A stretch of DNA of 62,116 nt from CAAGNP01 sp964611185 (lineage in GTDB: Bacteria > Bacteroidota > Bacteroidia > Bacteroidales > UBA932), in the NCBI GenBank assembly GCA_964611185.1, contig CAZSXE010000010.1, positions 1 through 62,116 on the forward strand. The letters run 5' to 3'. Positions 24,990 to 33,054 of the stretch are shown here, piece after piece. The position numbers were made by a program, and so were the translations under genes. The notes under the pieces were generated by a model that was given only the letters and a program-made list of their open reading frames with translations, did not search any database and was not told where the DNA came from. The first letter of the stretch is position 1; each line of letters opens with the position of its first letter.

Positions 24990-26663
24990 TTACGGACGCC
25001 AAACAATGCCGGCAAGTTTGCCTGTGTGTTCTCCGTCACGAATGGTCCACTGTCCGTTTACAAATACATGTCTTATACCGATGGGGAATTTGTGCGGGTC
25101 GATAAATGTGGCTGTGTCGATGATAGTGTCGGGATGGAATACTGTCACATCTGCGGCATATCCGGGGATTAGGAGGCCGCGCTCGCGAAGACCGATTCTT
25201 GAGGCAGGAAGTGCGGTGCATTTATATATTGCCGTAGGAAGATCGATTATTTTTTCCTCGCGAACATATTTTCCGAGGAAACGGGGGAATGTGCCATAAG
25301 AACGGGGATGAGGTGTCATCTCCCCGAGAGGGCCGTAAGGGGCATAGACACTGCCGTCCGAGGTAGGCATTCCGAGGGGGTGAGATAGAAATAATTTTAC
25401 ATTGTCCTCATTCATGGCAAAGCCGATAATGTCGGGTCCGAGCCTCTCTTCGATGAGTATTTTGCGGATAAAAACCCATGGATCGAGACCTGTCATATCG
25501 GAACATTCTTCAAGATTCTTCCCAGTAAACTTCTCGTTTTCAGGTAGTTCAAAATTTACTACAACTACATTTTTTGCCCCTCCAAGTCGCTGTATGCGCG
25601 ATCGGGCATATTCACCTATTTTATCGGAAAATCCCTTATTTTCAAGTCGAGCGATAACTTCGGCATCTGACCCTTGTCTTTCAGACAATGGAATGAAAGA
25701 GGTAAGTCCTGTAGAAAAAGCGATGTAAGGGTAGCGGTCGAAGGCGATATCTAACCCCTCTTTTTGAGCTTCTTCGATTTGTTTTATCAATGCGGGAGCC
25801 TTGTGCCAATTATTCGCGTTCTGCGCTTTAAGATGAGAAATCTGAAGTCTTACTCCTGATTTTTTCGCTATCGCAATAGCTTCTGCCACAGCCTTTTCCA
25901 CATTGTCATCCTCATTTCTGAGGTGAATCGCAAAAGTTCCGTTTTTGGAAGCTACCACTTTACAAAGCTCCGTTATCTCTTCGTCGCTGGCATAAGAACC
26001 CGGGGCATATTCGAGCCCGCAACTCATTCCTATGCTCCCCTTATCCATCTCGTCAGATAATATAGCGCACATTTTTTTAAGCTCTCCTTTTGTGGCGGAA
26101 ACAGCATTATTTCCCACTACCGCCGATCTAAGTTCTCCCTGACCGGTATAAGAACAATAATTTATCCCGATGCGATTTTTTTCAAGAGCATCATAAAAAC
26201 CGTCAATATCCTGCCAGAAAGGGTAACCGTGTCGCAGAGTACCCTTCTTGGAAGAATAATACTTTTCGGAGTAGGGGAAAGGAGAATCGCCGCAGTTTCC
26301 ACCCGCTTCGGTGGTAATGCCTTGAAATATTCTGCTATCCCCCTTCGGGGCAATAAGCAGGTTAGTATCGGTGTGCGAATGAATATCGATGAATCCCGGG
26401 GAAACTGCGAGGCCTGAGGCATCTATCAGATGATCTGCCGCTGTACCGAGCCTCCCTATTGCAGCAATCTTGCCATTTTTTATCCCCACATCTCCGACAA
26501 TCGGTTCTTTACCATCTCCGACATATATGGTGCCGCCGCTTATGATTGTCTCAAATGGATTTTCGATGTTTAACTTTCTGCTGTCGTAGAAACCCAATCC
26601 GAGGGCTGCCCCTGCGATGGCGGAACTTTTAAAAAATGTCCTTCTTGAAATTTTCTCGCTCAT
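24990..26663 (-). CDS. N-acyl-D-amino-acid deacylase-like amidohydrolase, Tat-exported
   Basis: The open frame reaches a TTG at 26672, but ATG 26663 (MSEKISRRTFFK) lies 5 nt after the apbE stop and begins a twin-arginine signal (SRRTFFK then a hydrophobic stretch), so I use it (557 residues). Metal-binding motifs of the D-aminoacylase subgroup are intact: HSHTD, the zinc Cys in GGNCG, HLRNEDDN, ISHLKA and the late Asp in TSDGSVYAPYG. It should hydrolyse N-acyl-D-amino acids or related amides in the periplasm; the exact substrate is unknown. It is the second gene of an apbE-led pair. Confidence 0.88.
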   Translation of the reverse strand: MSEKISRRTFFKSSAIAGAALGLGFYDSRKLNIENPFETIISGGTIYVGDGKEPIVGDVGIKNGKIAAIGRLGTAADHLIDASGLAVSPGFIDIHSHTDTNLLIAPKGDSRIFQGITTEAGGNCGDSPFPYSEKYYSSKKGTLRHGYPFWQDIDGFYDALEKNRIGINYCSYTGQGELRSAVVGNNAVSATKGELKKMCAILSDEMDKGSIGMSCGLEYAPGSYASDEEITELCKVVASKNGTFAIHLRNEDDNVEKAVAEAIAIAKKSGVRLQISHLKAQNANNWHKAPALIKQIEEAQKEGLDIAFDRYPYIAFSTGLTSFIPLSERQGSDAEVIARLENKGFSDKIGEYARSRIQRLGGAKNVVVVNFELPENEKFTGKNLEECSDMTGLDPWVFIRKILIEERLGPDIIGFAMNEDNVKLFLSHPLGMPTSDGSVYAPYGPLGEMTPHPRSYGTFPRFLGKYVREEKIIDLPTAIYKCTALPASRIGLRERGLLIPGYAADVTVFHPDTIIDTATFIDPHKFPIGIRHVFVNGQWTIRDGEHTGKLAGIVWRP

Positions 26664-26668
26664 TGTTG

Positions 26669-27691
26669 TCAATTGTTAATTAATTCTTTAAAGTTTTCAG
26701 TACAATAGATACTCATATTGTCTTGATCGCCGTAGATAAGGTATCCTTTAAGATCTTTTCTTGATTCGAGGAATTTCTTCGATTTTTCCAATCCTATCAC
26801 CATACAATATGTGGCATAAGCATCGGCAATGGTGGCGTTTCGGGCAATAATAGTCGCGCTCAGCAAGCCGTGCTGAACCGGAATACCGGTCAAGGGATCT
26901 ATTGTGTGTGAATATTTTTTCCCATCTTTTATGTAGAATTTCCTATAATTGCCCGATGTCACTATCCCCGCATTGGTAACTTTTACTATCTCGGCAATAT
27001 CGGAGCCCGCTTCCATATTTCCATCCTTGGGCATATCTATTCCGATTTTCCACTCCTGTGAGTCAGGGTTTACCCCCGAACAATAAATTTCCATCCCCAC
27101 TTCCACCAAAAAATCCGAAATGCCCATTTTCTTTAACTCATCACTGATCAAATCGCACGAATAACCCTGGGCTATCGCATTGAAATTTATTTTAACACGA
27201 GGGTCTTTTTTTACTACTTTATCCCCGGAAACAGTTATCTTATCCATCCCCACAAAGTTCAGGATGCTGTCAATCTTTGATTCCGAGACTGTTTCTCCGC
27301 TCTTAAAGCCAAACCCCCAAAGGTCAAAAAGGGGAGCGGCGGCCGGATCAAAATACCCCCCTGTCTCTCGGTACAGATCGTAAGATATTTTGAAAATATC
27401 ACAATATATACTGTCAGGGGTATCGGAACTATTGTTATTTATTTTTGAAAGGACGGAATATGGGTTATATCCCGAAAGGGAGTTGTCGATATCGATTAAT
27501 ATCCTGTTCACTGCCCTTTCGACCGAGTCTGGGGAAAAAATAATATCTCTACCGAGAGAGTCCGTGGGCGAGTATGATATATGGTAGGTCCCTCCTTGAG
27601 CCATACCTTTTATGAGAACATACTCCCTCTGACGGGTACAAGCACCCGATAAGAAAGACAGAATTAGCAGCAGGATGATAGTTTTACGCAT
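26669..27691 (-). CDS. apbE: FAD:protein FMN transferase lipoprotein
   Basis: ApbE transfers FMN onto Thr residues of periplasmic flavoproteins such as Nqr/Rnf subunits. The open frame extends to 27724, but ATG 27691 starts a standard lipoprotein signal with lipobox SGAC (Cys18), giving 340 residues. Family motifs are present: the AIAQGYSCDLI helix and the metal and FAD site HTIDPLTGIPV followed by ATIADAYATY. It precedes the Tat-exported deacylase by 5 nt. Its 5' end and upstream region are duplicated at 29101-29205. No Nqr or Rnf genes are in this window. Confidence 0.93.
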   Translation of the reverse strand: MRKTIILLLILSFLSGACTRQREYVLIKGMAQGGTYHISYSPTDSLGRDIIFSPDSVERAVNRILIDIDNSLSGYNPYSVLSKINNNSSDTPDSIYCDIFKISYDLYRETGGYFDPAAAPLFDLWGFGFKSGETVSESKIDSILNFVGMDKITVSGDKVVKKDPRVKINFNAIAQGYSCDLISDELKKMGISDFLVEVGMEIYCSGVNPDSQEWKIGIDMPKDGNMEAGSDIAEIVKVTNAGIVTSGNYRKFYIKDGKKYSHTIDPLTGIPVQHGLLSATIIARNATIADAYATYCMVIGLEKSKKFLESRKDLKGYLIYGDQDNMSIYCTENFKELINN

Positions 27692-27770
27692 AATGTAATA
27701 AATAGTGACAAGATTCAGATGCAAATTTATAAAGTTTTAATCACCTTTATAAGTGGAATTTCAATTAATA
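27666..27770. repeat. apbE 5'-end repeat, copy A
   Basis: This 105-bp stretch, covering the first codons of apbE and its upstream region, aligns without gaps to 29101-29205. By hand I count 82 identical bases of 105. Both copies have the same orientation and flank the Rpn-family gene. Confidence 0.8.
27722..27729 (-). promoter_or_regulatory. apbE -7 box
   Basis: On the minus strand TAAATTTG matches TAnnTTTG, 30 nt upstream of the apbE ATG. The same box is kept in the repeat copy at 29101-29205. No clear -33 box is seen. Confidence 0.45.
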
Positions 27771-27912
27771 ACTCAAGTTTTACACTTATATATATCTAAA
27801 AGTGGCGTAAATGATTGATGTTTAAGTTTTTACTGTATTATAAAATAGATACCATCCAAAATTTTGTGTAAATGTAAAATTTCAGATATTTATTAGACAT
27901 TGTTTTGTATTA

Positions 27913-28839
27913 TCAAAGTTTTTCTATTTCCTCAGCAGTAAGACCGGTGTTTTTAGATATTATATCAGAAGGAATACCGGATTCTTTCAGGGACCTGGCA
28001 ACAGTTATAATTCCCTCTTTTTTCCCTTTCTCCATCCCTTTTTCCATTCCTTTCTCCATGCCAGCCTTCATTCCTTTCTCCATACCCTCTTCCATGCCTT
28101 TCTCATATTTATACTCCATAGAAGCGATGTAATAATCATACTGCTTTACTTTATAGTCGTAGGCGACTTTCTCTTCCGGGGTCATCTGCTTAATCTCGGC
28201 CAGCTTAAGGAGTTCGCGAAAAGCCTCCTTATGTTTCTGTAAATCTTCGGGATACTTGTCCATATCTTTCAGTTTTGAAAGCAAATATAACCATCTTTCG
28301 TAATTGGAGCAAGCATCGTCTAAAGAATTTATATTATATCTCGGAATTTGGATAAAGACCATTCTGAAAAAATCATAATAATCGGTCTCTCCGTGGCTAT
28401 CGATAAAATACACATCTGTTCGAGGAAGAGGAAGTTTGTCGATGGTAAAATTCATCAGACTGATGCAGAACACCCCTTTAATTTTTGACCAGTCCTTATC
28501 ACCCTTCTGAAGCGCCTCAGACATAACCTTTGCCCCATAATAAAACACTCTTTTGTGAAAATCCTTCTGAGGAGCCACCTGCATCTCTATAATGTACTTG
28601 TCCGCATTCTCATCACGACACAAAATATCGATGATGCACCCTCTGTCCTCCATATAATCGGGCAGAATCTCAGGATTGATGTATTCGATACTCTCAATCC
28701 GTTTATACCCCTCAAACAGGTCATTGATAAATTCAATAAGAATGTGTGCACTTGCCGGTGTTCCAAACGCCCTCTTAAATGCCCAATCCACCATTAGATT
28801 AACAAATTTTCCTTTTCCTTTTAAATCTTCCCTTTTCAT
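27913..28839 (-). CDS. Rpn family recombination-promoting nuclease / PD-(D/E)XK transposase-like
   Basis: The 308-residue protein has the N-terminal nuclease fold of the Rpn/PD-(D/E)XK putative-transposase family: DWAFKRAFG, FINDLFEG, the catalytic Asp in GCIIDILCRD and the E.Q motif in YIIEMQVAP. The C-terminal third contains the family's usual Met-Glu-Lys-Gly tandem repeats (EKGMEKGMEKG, about residues 250-285) and a final helical tail. Relatives cleave DNA and stimulate RecA-independent recombination; copies are often numerous in a genome. It stands alone, minus strand, between two copies of an apbE-derived repeat. Confidence 0.9.
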   Translation of the reverse strand: MKREDLKGKGKFVNLMVDWAFKRAFGTPASAHILIEFINDLFEGYKRIESIEYINPEILPDYMEDRGCIIDILCRDENADKYIIEMQVAPQKDFHKRVFYYGAKVMSEALQKGDKDWSKIKGVFCISLMNFTIDKLPLPRTDVYFIDSHGETDYYDFFRMVFIQIPRYNINSLDDACSNYERWLYLLSKLKDMDKYPEDLQKHKEAFRELLKLAEIKQMTPEEKVAYDYKVKQYDYYIASMEYKYEKGMEEGMEKGMKAGMEKGMEKGMEKGKKEGIITVARSLKESGIPSDIISKNTGLTAEEIEKL

Positions 28840-29100
28840 ACTCTTATCTTTTAAAATGTGATTAAATAAACTATCACAACAAAGAAAAGATAATTATTCC
28901 AAACAAAATGACAAAAGAGCAGCAAAATCGTCCGAAAAATTTATAAAAAAAATTCGCACCGTCCAAAACTTTGATAATCAGCCGAATATGCTTTAGCATT
29001 AAAACTAAAGAGATATGATTCGTAAAATGGTCACGGCCTTAATTCTATCTTCCACTATTTTTATTTTAAGAAAGTTTCACACTTCCGAACAGAAACCATA
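28840..29100. other. Gap between the Rpn gene and apbE-like repeat
   Basis: No complete gene is seen. A 28-codon plus-strand frame at 29015-29101 (MIRKMVTALILSSTIF) looks like a truncated signal peptide and ends at the edge of the apbE-like repeat, suggesting a recombination scar. Confidence 0.4.
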
Positions 29101-29205
29101 AGTAGTAAGATAATTGTTTTACGCAAGATGTATTTTCTATTGGCACGATTTTAGTGCAAATTTAAAAAATTTTAATCACCTTTGTAAGTTGAATTACAAT
29201 TAATA
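29101..29205. repeat. apbE 5'-end repeat, copy B, with truncated reading frame
   Basis: This is the second copy of the 105-bp repeat. On the minus strand from 29126 it encodes (L)RKTIILLLMVS, paralleling MRKTIILLLILS of ApbE with mostly third-base differences, then runs into unrelated sequence and stops. The initiator is TTG rather than ATG. It is a relic of an apbE-like gene start and now forms the upstream region of the FISUMP lipoprotein gene. Confidence 0.7.
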
Positions 29206-30230
29206 TGAGACATTCCATTTTATTTTTATCGCTGGGCTTGATTCTTTCTTTAATCGTGGTCTCTTCCTGTAAAAAAGAAGAAGAGGAAACTCTATATATG
29301 ACCGGTTCCATATCTTTTGAATTTCCTTCATATTGTATAGTAGGGGATAAGATTAGCTCCTACTGTTCCGGAGTTACAAATCCGAAAGATGTTACATATT
29401 ATTGGACTTCATCTACACTGCTCGAAGACACTCTCTATTCTCAGTCGATAGATGTGGTAATACCCGATTCGATAGGCACTTACAGTCTCTCTGCGACAGC
29501 CAAGTACGAAGGTTATTATTCAAGTGTCAGTAGCAAATCCATAATTGCCATAGATCCCGATGTCAACGACGGGTCGTTAAAAGGTCTCAAAGTAAGCAAA
29601 GATGTTATCACTGACCCGAGAGATAATAATGTGTATCATATAGTCAATGCCGGAAGTCTCCAATGGTTTTCGGACAATTTAAGATATGGAGGGACTGATG
29701 ATAATCCTGTGGGGAATCCTTTTTACGATGCAGGACCTCTTACCGCCATTTTCGGTAATCTTTATACTTGGGAAGATGCTACGGGGGGTATTTCTGCCAC
29801 CGGATTGGGGAAGGGACCTCAAGGTGCATGCCCTCAAGGGTGGTCTGTTCCGACCAATGAAGACTGGGAAGATTTCGGCAAAGCTCTCAATAACGGAAAA
29901 GAGATTGCTTTTGATGATAGCTGGTCGGGGTTGGCAGGAAAAGCGGCAGTAGAGGCATATTTTAATGAAGATAGGATGTGGCAGTACTGCCCAGGTTTCG
30001 ATAAAGAGAATACTTTCGGGTGGAATGCCATTCCCTGTGGTAATTCTACCGATAAATATGATAGATACAGACACCTACTTGAGTATGGATTATGGTGGAG
30101 TTGCTCAGAAAAAAGCAGCACACAGGCCCATTATAGATATATTTTCTATAACCAAAATAACTTTTTCCCCCATTTTGCCGACAAGAAGGATTTTGGCATA
30201 TCTGTCAGATGTGTGAGACTTATTCCTTAG
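29205..30230 (+). CDS. FISUMP-domain lipoprotein
   Basis: The 341-residue protein has a lipoprotein signal (lipobox VSSC, Cys22) followed by KKEEEE. An Ig/PKD-like beta region (about 30-115) precedes a FISUMP (Fib_succ_major) domain from about residue 130. That domain has the marks NLRYGG, GNLYTWEDA, CPQGWSVPTNEDWEDF, WWSCSE and SVRCVRLIP. Such proteins are surface-exposed lipoproteins of unknown role. Its ATG is the last base of the apbE-derived repeat, so its promoter region was supplied by that rearrangement. Confidence 0.85.
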   Translation: MRHSILFLSLGLILSLIVVSSCKKEEEETLYMTGSISFEFPSYCIVGDKISSYCSGVTNPKDVTYYWTSSTLLEDTLYSQSIDVVIPDSIGTYSLSATAKYEGYYSSVSSKSIIAIDPDVNDGSLKGLKVSKDVITDPRDNNVYHIVNAGSLQWFSDNLRYGGTDDNPVGNPFYDAGPLTAIFGNLYTWEDATGGISATGLGKGPQGACPQGWSVPTNEDWEDFGKALNNGKEIAFDDSWSGLAGKAAVEAYFNEDRMWQYCPGFDKENTFGWNAIPCGNSTDKYDRYRHLLEYGLWWSCSEKSSTQAHYRYIFYNQNNFFPHFADKKDFGISVRCVRLIP

Positions 30231-30261
30231 AAAGATTTTTAAAACTAAATAATTAAATCGT

Positions 30262-30846
30262 ATGAAAAAGAAAACATGGATTATTATTATAGCCATATTG
30301 GCTGTATTGGTGCTATGGGGAGTTAAAATTTATAACTCTATGGTTAAAATGGACGAAGGAGTCTCTACTGCTTGGTCTCAAGTTGAAAATGTCTATCAGA
30401 GAAGAGCCGACCTTATTCCCAACTTGGTAGCTACAGTAAAAGGTTATGCCGCTCACGAATCTTCTACCCTTGAAGGTGTAGTAGAGGCGAGATCCAAGGC
30501 TACCCAAGTAAAAGTAGATCCTGAAAAACTCACCCCTGAGGCTTTGGCAGAATTTCAGTCTGCACAGGGAGAATTGAGCACTGCTCTAAGTCGCTTGATG
30601 ATGATTGTTGAAAATTATCCGGACCTTAAAGCCAATCAAAACTTTTTAGCTCTTCAAGAACAGCTTGAAGGGACTGAAAATAGGATTACTGTGGAAAGAC
30701 AGAAATTCAATGAAACTGCTAAACAATACAATACATATATAAGACAATTCCCTAAAAATATTTTTGCAGGAATCTTTAATTTTGAGAAAAAGGCATATTT
30801 CGAAGCTGCCGAAGGTGCTGAAGTTGCCCCTAAAGTAGCTTTTTAA
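30262..30846 (+). CDS. LemA family protein
   Basis: This 194-residue protein has one N-terminal membrane helix (about 5-22) and a helical body with LemA signatures: KMDEGVSTAWSQVENVYQRR, DLIPNLVATVKGYA, ENYPDLKANQNF and RFNE-like FNETAKQYNTYIRQFP. LemA proteins are membrane-anchored with the bulk outside the cytoplasm; function is poorly known. It is followed 12 nt later by two TPM-domain genes, a recurrent LemA-TPM gene order. Confidence 0.93.
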   Translation: MKKKTWIIIIAILAVLVLWGVKIYNSMVKMDEGVSTAWSQVENVYQRRADLIPNLVATVKGYAAHESSTLEGVVEARSKATQVKVDPEKLTPEALAEFQSAQGELSTALSRLMMIVENYPDLKANQNFLALQEQLEGTENRITVERQKFNETAKQYNTYIRQFPKNIFAGIFNFEKKAYFEAAEGAEVAPKVAF

Positions 30847-30858
30847 TATTCTCGGAAG

Positions 30859-31296
30859 ATGAATCACTCAGATTTAAGATCGAAGGAATCTCAGATGCTT
30901 ATTGTAGAGGCTATAAAAAGTGCTGAGAAAAACACTTCGGGAGAAATTAAAGTACATATTGAATCTTACTGTAAGGGAGATCCCGTAAAAAGAGCTATAA
31001 CCCTCTTCGAGAAGTTGAAGATGGGGGAAACTGCTCAGAAAAACGGCGTATTGATTTATGTGGCGGATGTGTCGCATAAAGTTTCTATAATAGGTGATAC
31101 CGGTATCAACAGTAAAGTCTCTCCATATTTTTGGGACGATATATTGTCTCAATTAATGGCCGATTTTGTAGCTTCAAAATATTCTGAAGGGATATGCAAA
31201 GCTGTCATCAGCGTAGGAGAGAGTTTAAAAACACTATTTCCTTATAAAAATGATGATATAAATGAAAAAAGCGATGATGTGTCAATTGGACAATAA
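30859..31296 (+). CDS. TPM domain protein without signal peptide
   Basis: The 145-residue protein consists of one TPM domain (TLP18.3/Psb32/MOLO-1 family): SAEKNTSGEIKVHIE, RAITLFEKLKMGET, NGVLIYVADVSHKVSIIGD and the C-terminal helix FVASKYSEGICKAV. No signal or membrane segment is seen, so it may act in the cytoplasm or against the LemA membrane face. It lies between lemA and a second, exported TPM protein and overlaps the latter by 35 nt. Confidence 0.85.
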   Translation: MNHSDLRSKESQMLIVEAIKSAEKNTSGEIKVHIESYCKGDPVKRAITLFEKLKMGETAQKNGVLIYVADVSHKVSIIGDTGINSKVSPYFWDDILSQLMADFVASKYSEGICKAVISVGESLKTLFPYKNDDINEKSDDVSIGQ

Positions 31297-32080
31297 AATT
31301 AAATCTGCGATACTCTTTGTCGCCTGTTTTTTTGTTTTTTCTTCTTTCTCCCATGCTCAAATACCTGAACAGCCCGTACCGGCATATCCTGTAAATGATT
31401 TTGCCGGATTGCTCTCCTCTGAACAGGTTAACACTCTCAATAATAAACTTGTCTCATTTGCGGAGAAAAGTTCCAACAGAATAGTCGTGGTCATTATAAA
31501 TGATCTCGGTGGATACGAACCATCGGAGTTTGCATATAAAATTGGTGAAAGTTGGGGTGTGGGTAGCTCAAAATTTGATAACGGAATAGTTTTTCTCGTA
31601 AAGCCCAAAACTGAAAATTCCGCAGGAAAAGTGTTTATTGCCACAGGGTATGGATTGGAGGGGGTTATACCGGATGCTACTGCTAAAAGAATAATTGAGA
31701 CCGAGGTGATACCTCACTTTAAAAACGGGGATTATTATTCCGGAATAGAAGCAGGATTGGATGTAGTGATGAAACTTGCTCTCGGAGAGATATCTTACGA
31801 TGAGTGGGAAGGAGCCTCCGATGAAGGAGGGGGAATCATAGGAGTTATTTTTGTGATAGTGGTTATCGCTCTTTTATTTCTCGGTTTCCTTTTAGGTGGA
31901 AAAGGGGGAAAAGGGAGCGGATCTACTCTAAGCGGAGGAGGACGACCTATAATAATGGGAGGTTTCGGAGGTGGAAGTTTCGGAGGAGGAAGCTCAAGCG
32001 GAGGAGGATTCTCAGGTGGATTTAGAGGGGGCTTCGGCGGAGGTAGTTTCGGCGGTGGAGGAGCAGGCGGAAGCTGGTAG
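31262..32080 (+). CDS. TPM domain protein, YgcG-like, membrane-anchored with Gly-rich tail
   Basis: The 272-residue protein has a signal peptide (about 13-33, ending SHAQ) and a TPM domain (about 40-180; YPVNDFAGLLSSEQVNTLN, NRIVVVIINDLGG, GYGLEGVIPDATAKRI). A transmembrane helix (about 190-212) and a Gly/Ser-rich tail with many FGGGS units follow. This is the YgcG/Psb32-like arrangement paired with LemA in many bacteria. The start overlaps the upstream TPM gene by 35 nt; ATG 31277 is a possible later start. The gene converges with phoH 8 nt away. Confidence 0.88.
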   Translation: MKKAMMCQLDNKIKSAILFVACFFVFSSFSHAQIPEQPVPAYPVNDFAGLLSSEQVNTLNNKLVSFAEKSSNRIVVVIINDLGGYEPSEFAYKIGESWGVGSSKFDNGIVFLVKPKTENSAGKVFIATGYGLEGVIPDATAKRIIETEVIPHFKNGDYYSGIEAGLDVVMKLALGEISYDEWEGASDEGGGIIGVIFVIVVIALLFLGFLLGGKGGKGSGSTLSGGGRPIIMGGFGGGSFGGGSSSGGGFSGGFRGGFGGGSFGGGGAGGSW

Positions 32081-32088
32081 GCTCAAAA

Positions 32089-33054
32089 TCATACCTTATC
32101 GAATGCTTTGACAATTTTAGTTACAAGGGGATGGCGTACAATATCTTCTGTTTCGAAGTTTATTACAGCTATTCCCTTTATTTTTTTGACAAGTTCCACA
32201 CCACGGAGGAGACCTGAGTCGCTTTTATTCGGAAGATCAATCTGTGAAGCATCCCCTGTGACGATGAATTTGGCATTATTTCCCATCCTTGTAAGGAACA
32301 TTTTTAGTTGACCCAATGAAGTGTTCTGTGCTTCATCGAGGATGACAAAGGCACTGTCGAGAGTACGCCCCCTCATATATGCAAGAGGCGCTATCTGAAT
32401 AATTCCCTCTTCCATAAGAGATTGCAGCTTTTTAGAGTTTATCATATCTCTGAGGGCATCGTACAGCGGCTGAAGATATGGATCGAGCTTATCTTTCAAA
32501 TCTCCGGGGAGAAATCCAAGCCTTTCACCCGCCTCGACCGCTGGTCTTGTCAGTATCAGCTTTTTTACCTCTTTATTTTTTAATGCTCGTACGGCAAGAG
32601 CGATGGCAGTATATGTTTTTCCGGTACCCGCAGGACCAATAGCAAAAAGCAGATCGTTTTTGTAGTATTCATCCACTAACTTTTTCTGATTTTTGGTACG
32701 CGCTTTAATAATTCTCCCCTCATTTCCGTAAACTATGGTGTAGGCATCTTCTCTAACTGAAAGATTCTCCTCCACTTTCATAATTGAGGGGAAATTTTCG
32801 TAGTCGAAAAGTCTGTCTATATCGTCTTCATTAAGAGTCCTTTTTATTTTTCTGATTTCAATCAAGGCATTAAGTCTCTCCTCAAACAGTTTGATATCTT
32901 TTAAATTCCCATTTAAGATGATATCTGAACCCCTCGCCACTATTTTTAATTTTGGAAAATATTTTTTTATTCTTTCGAGAAGGCGATTGTTTACCCCATA
33001 AATCTCCATCGGATCAATTTCTTTCAGAATAATTCTTTTTTCGTTACTTGCCAT
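32089..33054 (-). CDS. phoH: PhoH family ATPase
   Basis: The 321-residue protein carries a KH-like N-terminal part and the PhoH P-loop ATPase domain with Walker A GPAGTGKTYTA (about 138-148), the RPAVEAGERLGFLPGDL motif and Walker B FVILDEAQN. It is close to the PhoH/PhoL (YbeZ) group linked to RNA metabolism. It overlaps the upstream CapA-like gene by 11 nt. YbeY, a common partner, is not adjacent here. Confidence 0.92.
   Translation of the reverse strand: MASNEKRIILKEIDPMEIYGVNNRLLERIKKYFPKLKIVARGSDIILNGNLKDIKLFEERLNALIEIRKIKRTLNEDDIDRLFDYENFPSIMKVEENLSVREDAYTIVYGNEGRIIKARTKNQKKLVDEYYKNDLLFAIGPAGTGKTYTAIALAVRALKNKEVKKLILTRPAVEAGERLGFLPGDLKDKLDPYLQPLYDALRDMINSKKLQSLMEEGIIQIAPLAYMRGRTLDSAFVILDEAQNTSLGQLKMFLTRMGNNAKFIVTGDASQIDLPNKSDSGLLRGVELVKKIKGIAVINFETEDIVRHPLVTKIVKAFDKV

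Noticed and set aside
27666..29205. The apbE-derived repeats considered as insertion-sequence ends or target duplications
   Set aside because: They are direct, diverged, 105 bp long and partly coding, which does not fit terminal inverted repeats or short target-site duplications.
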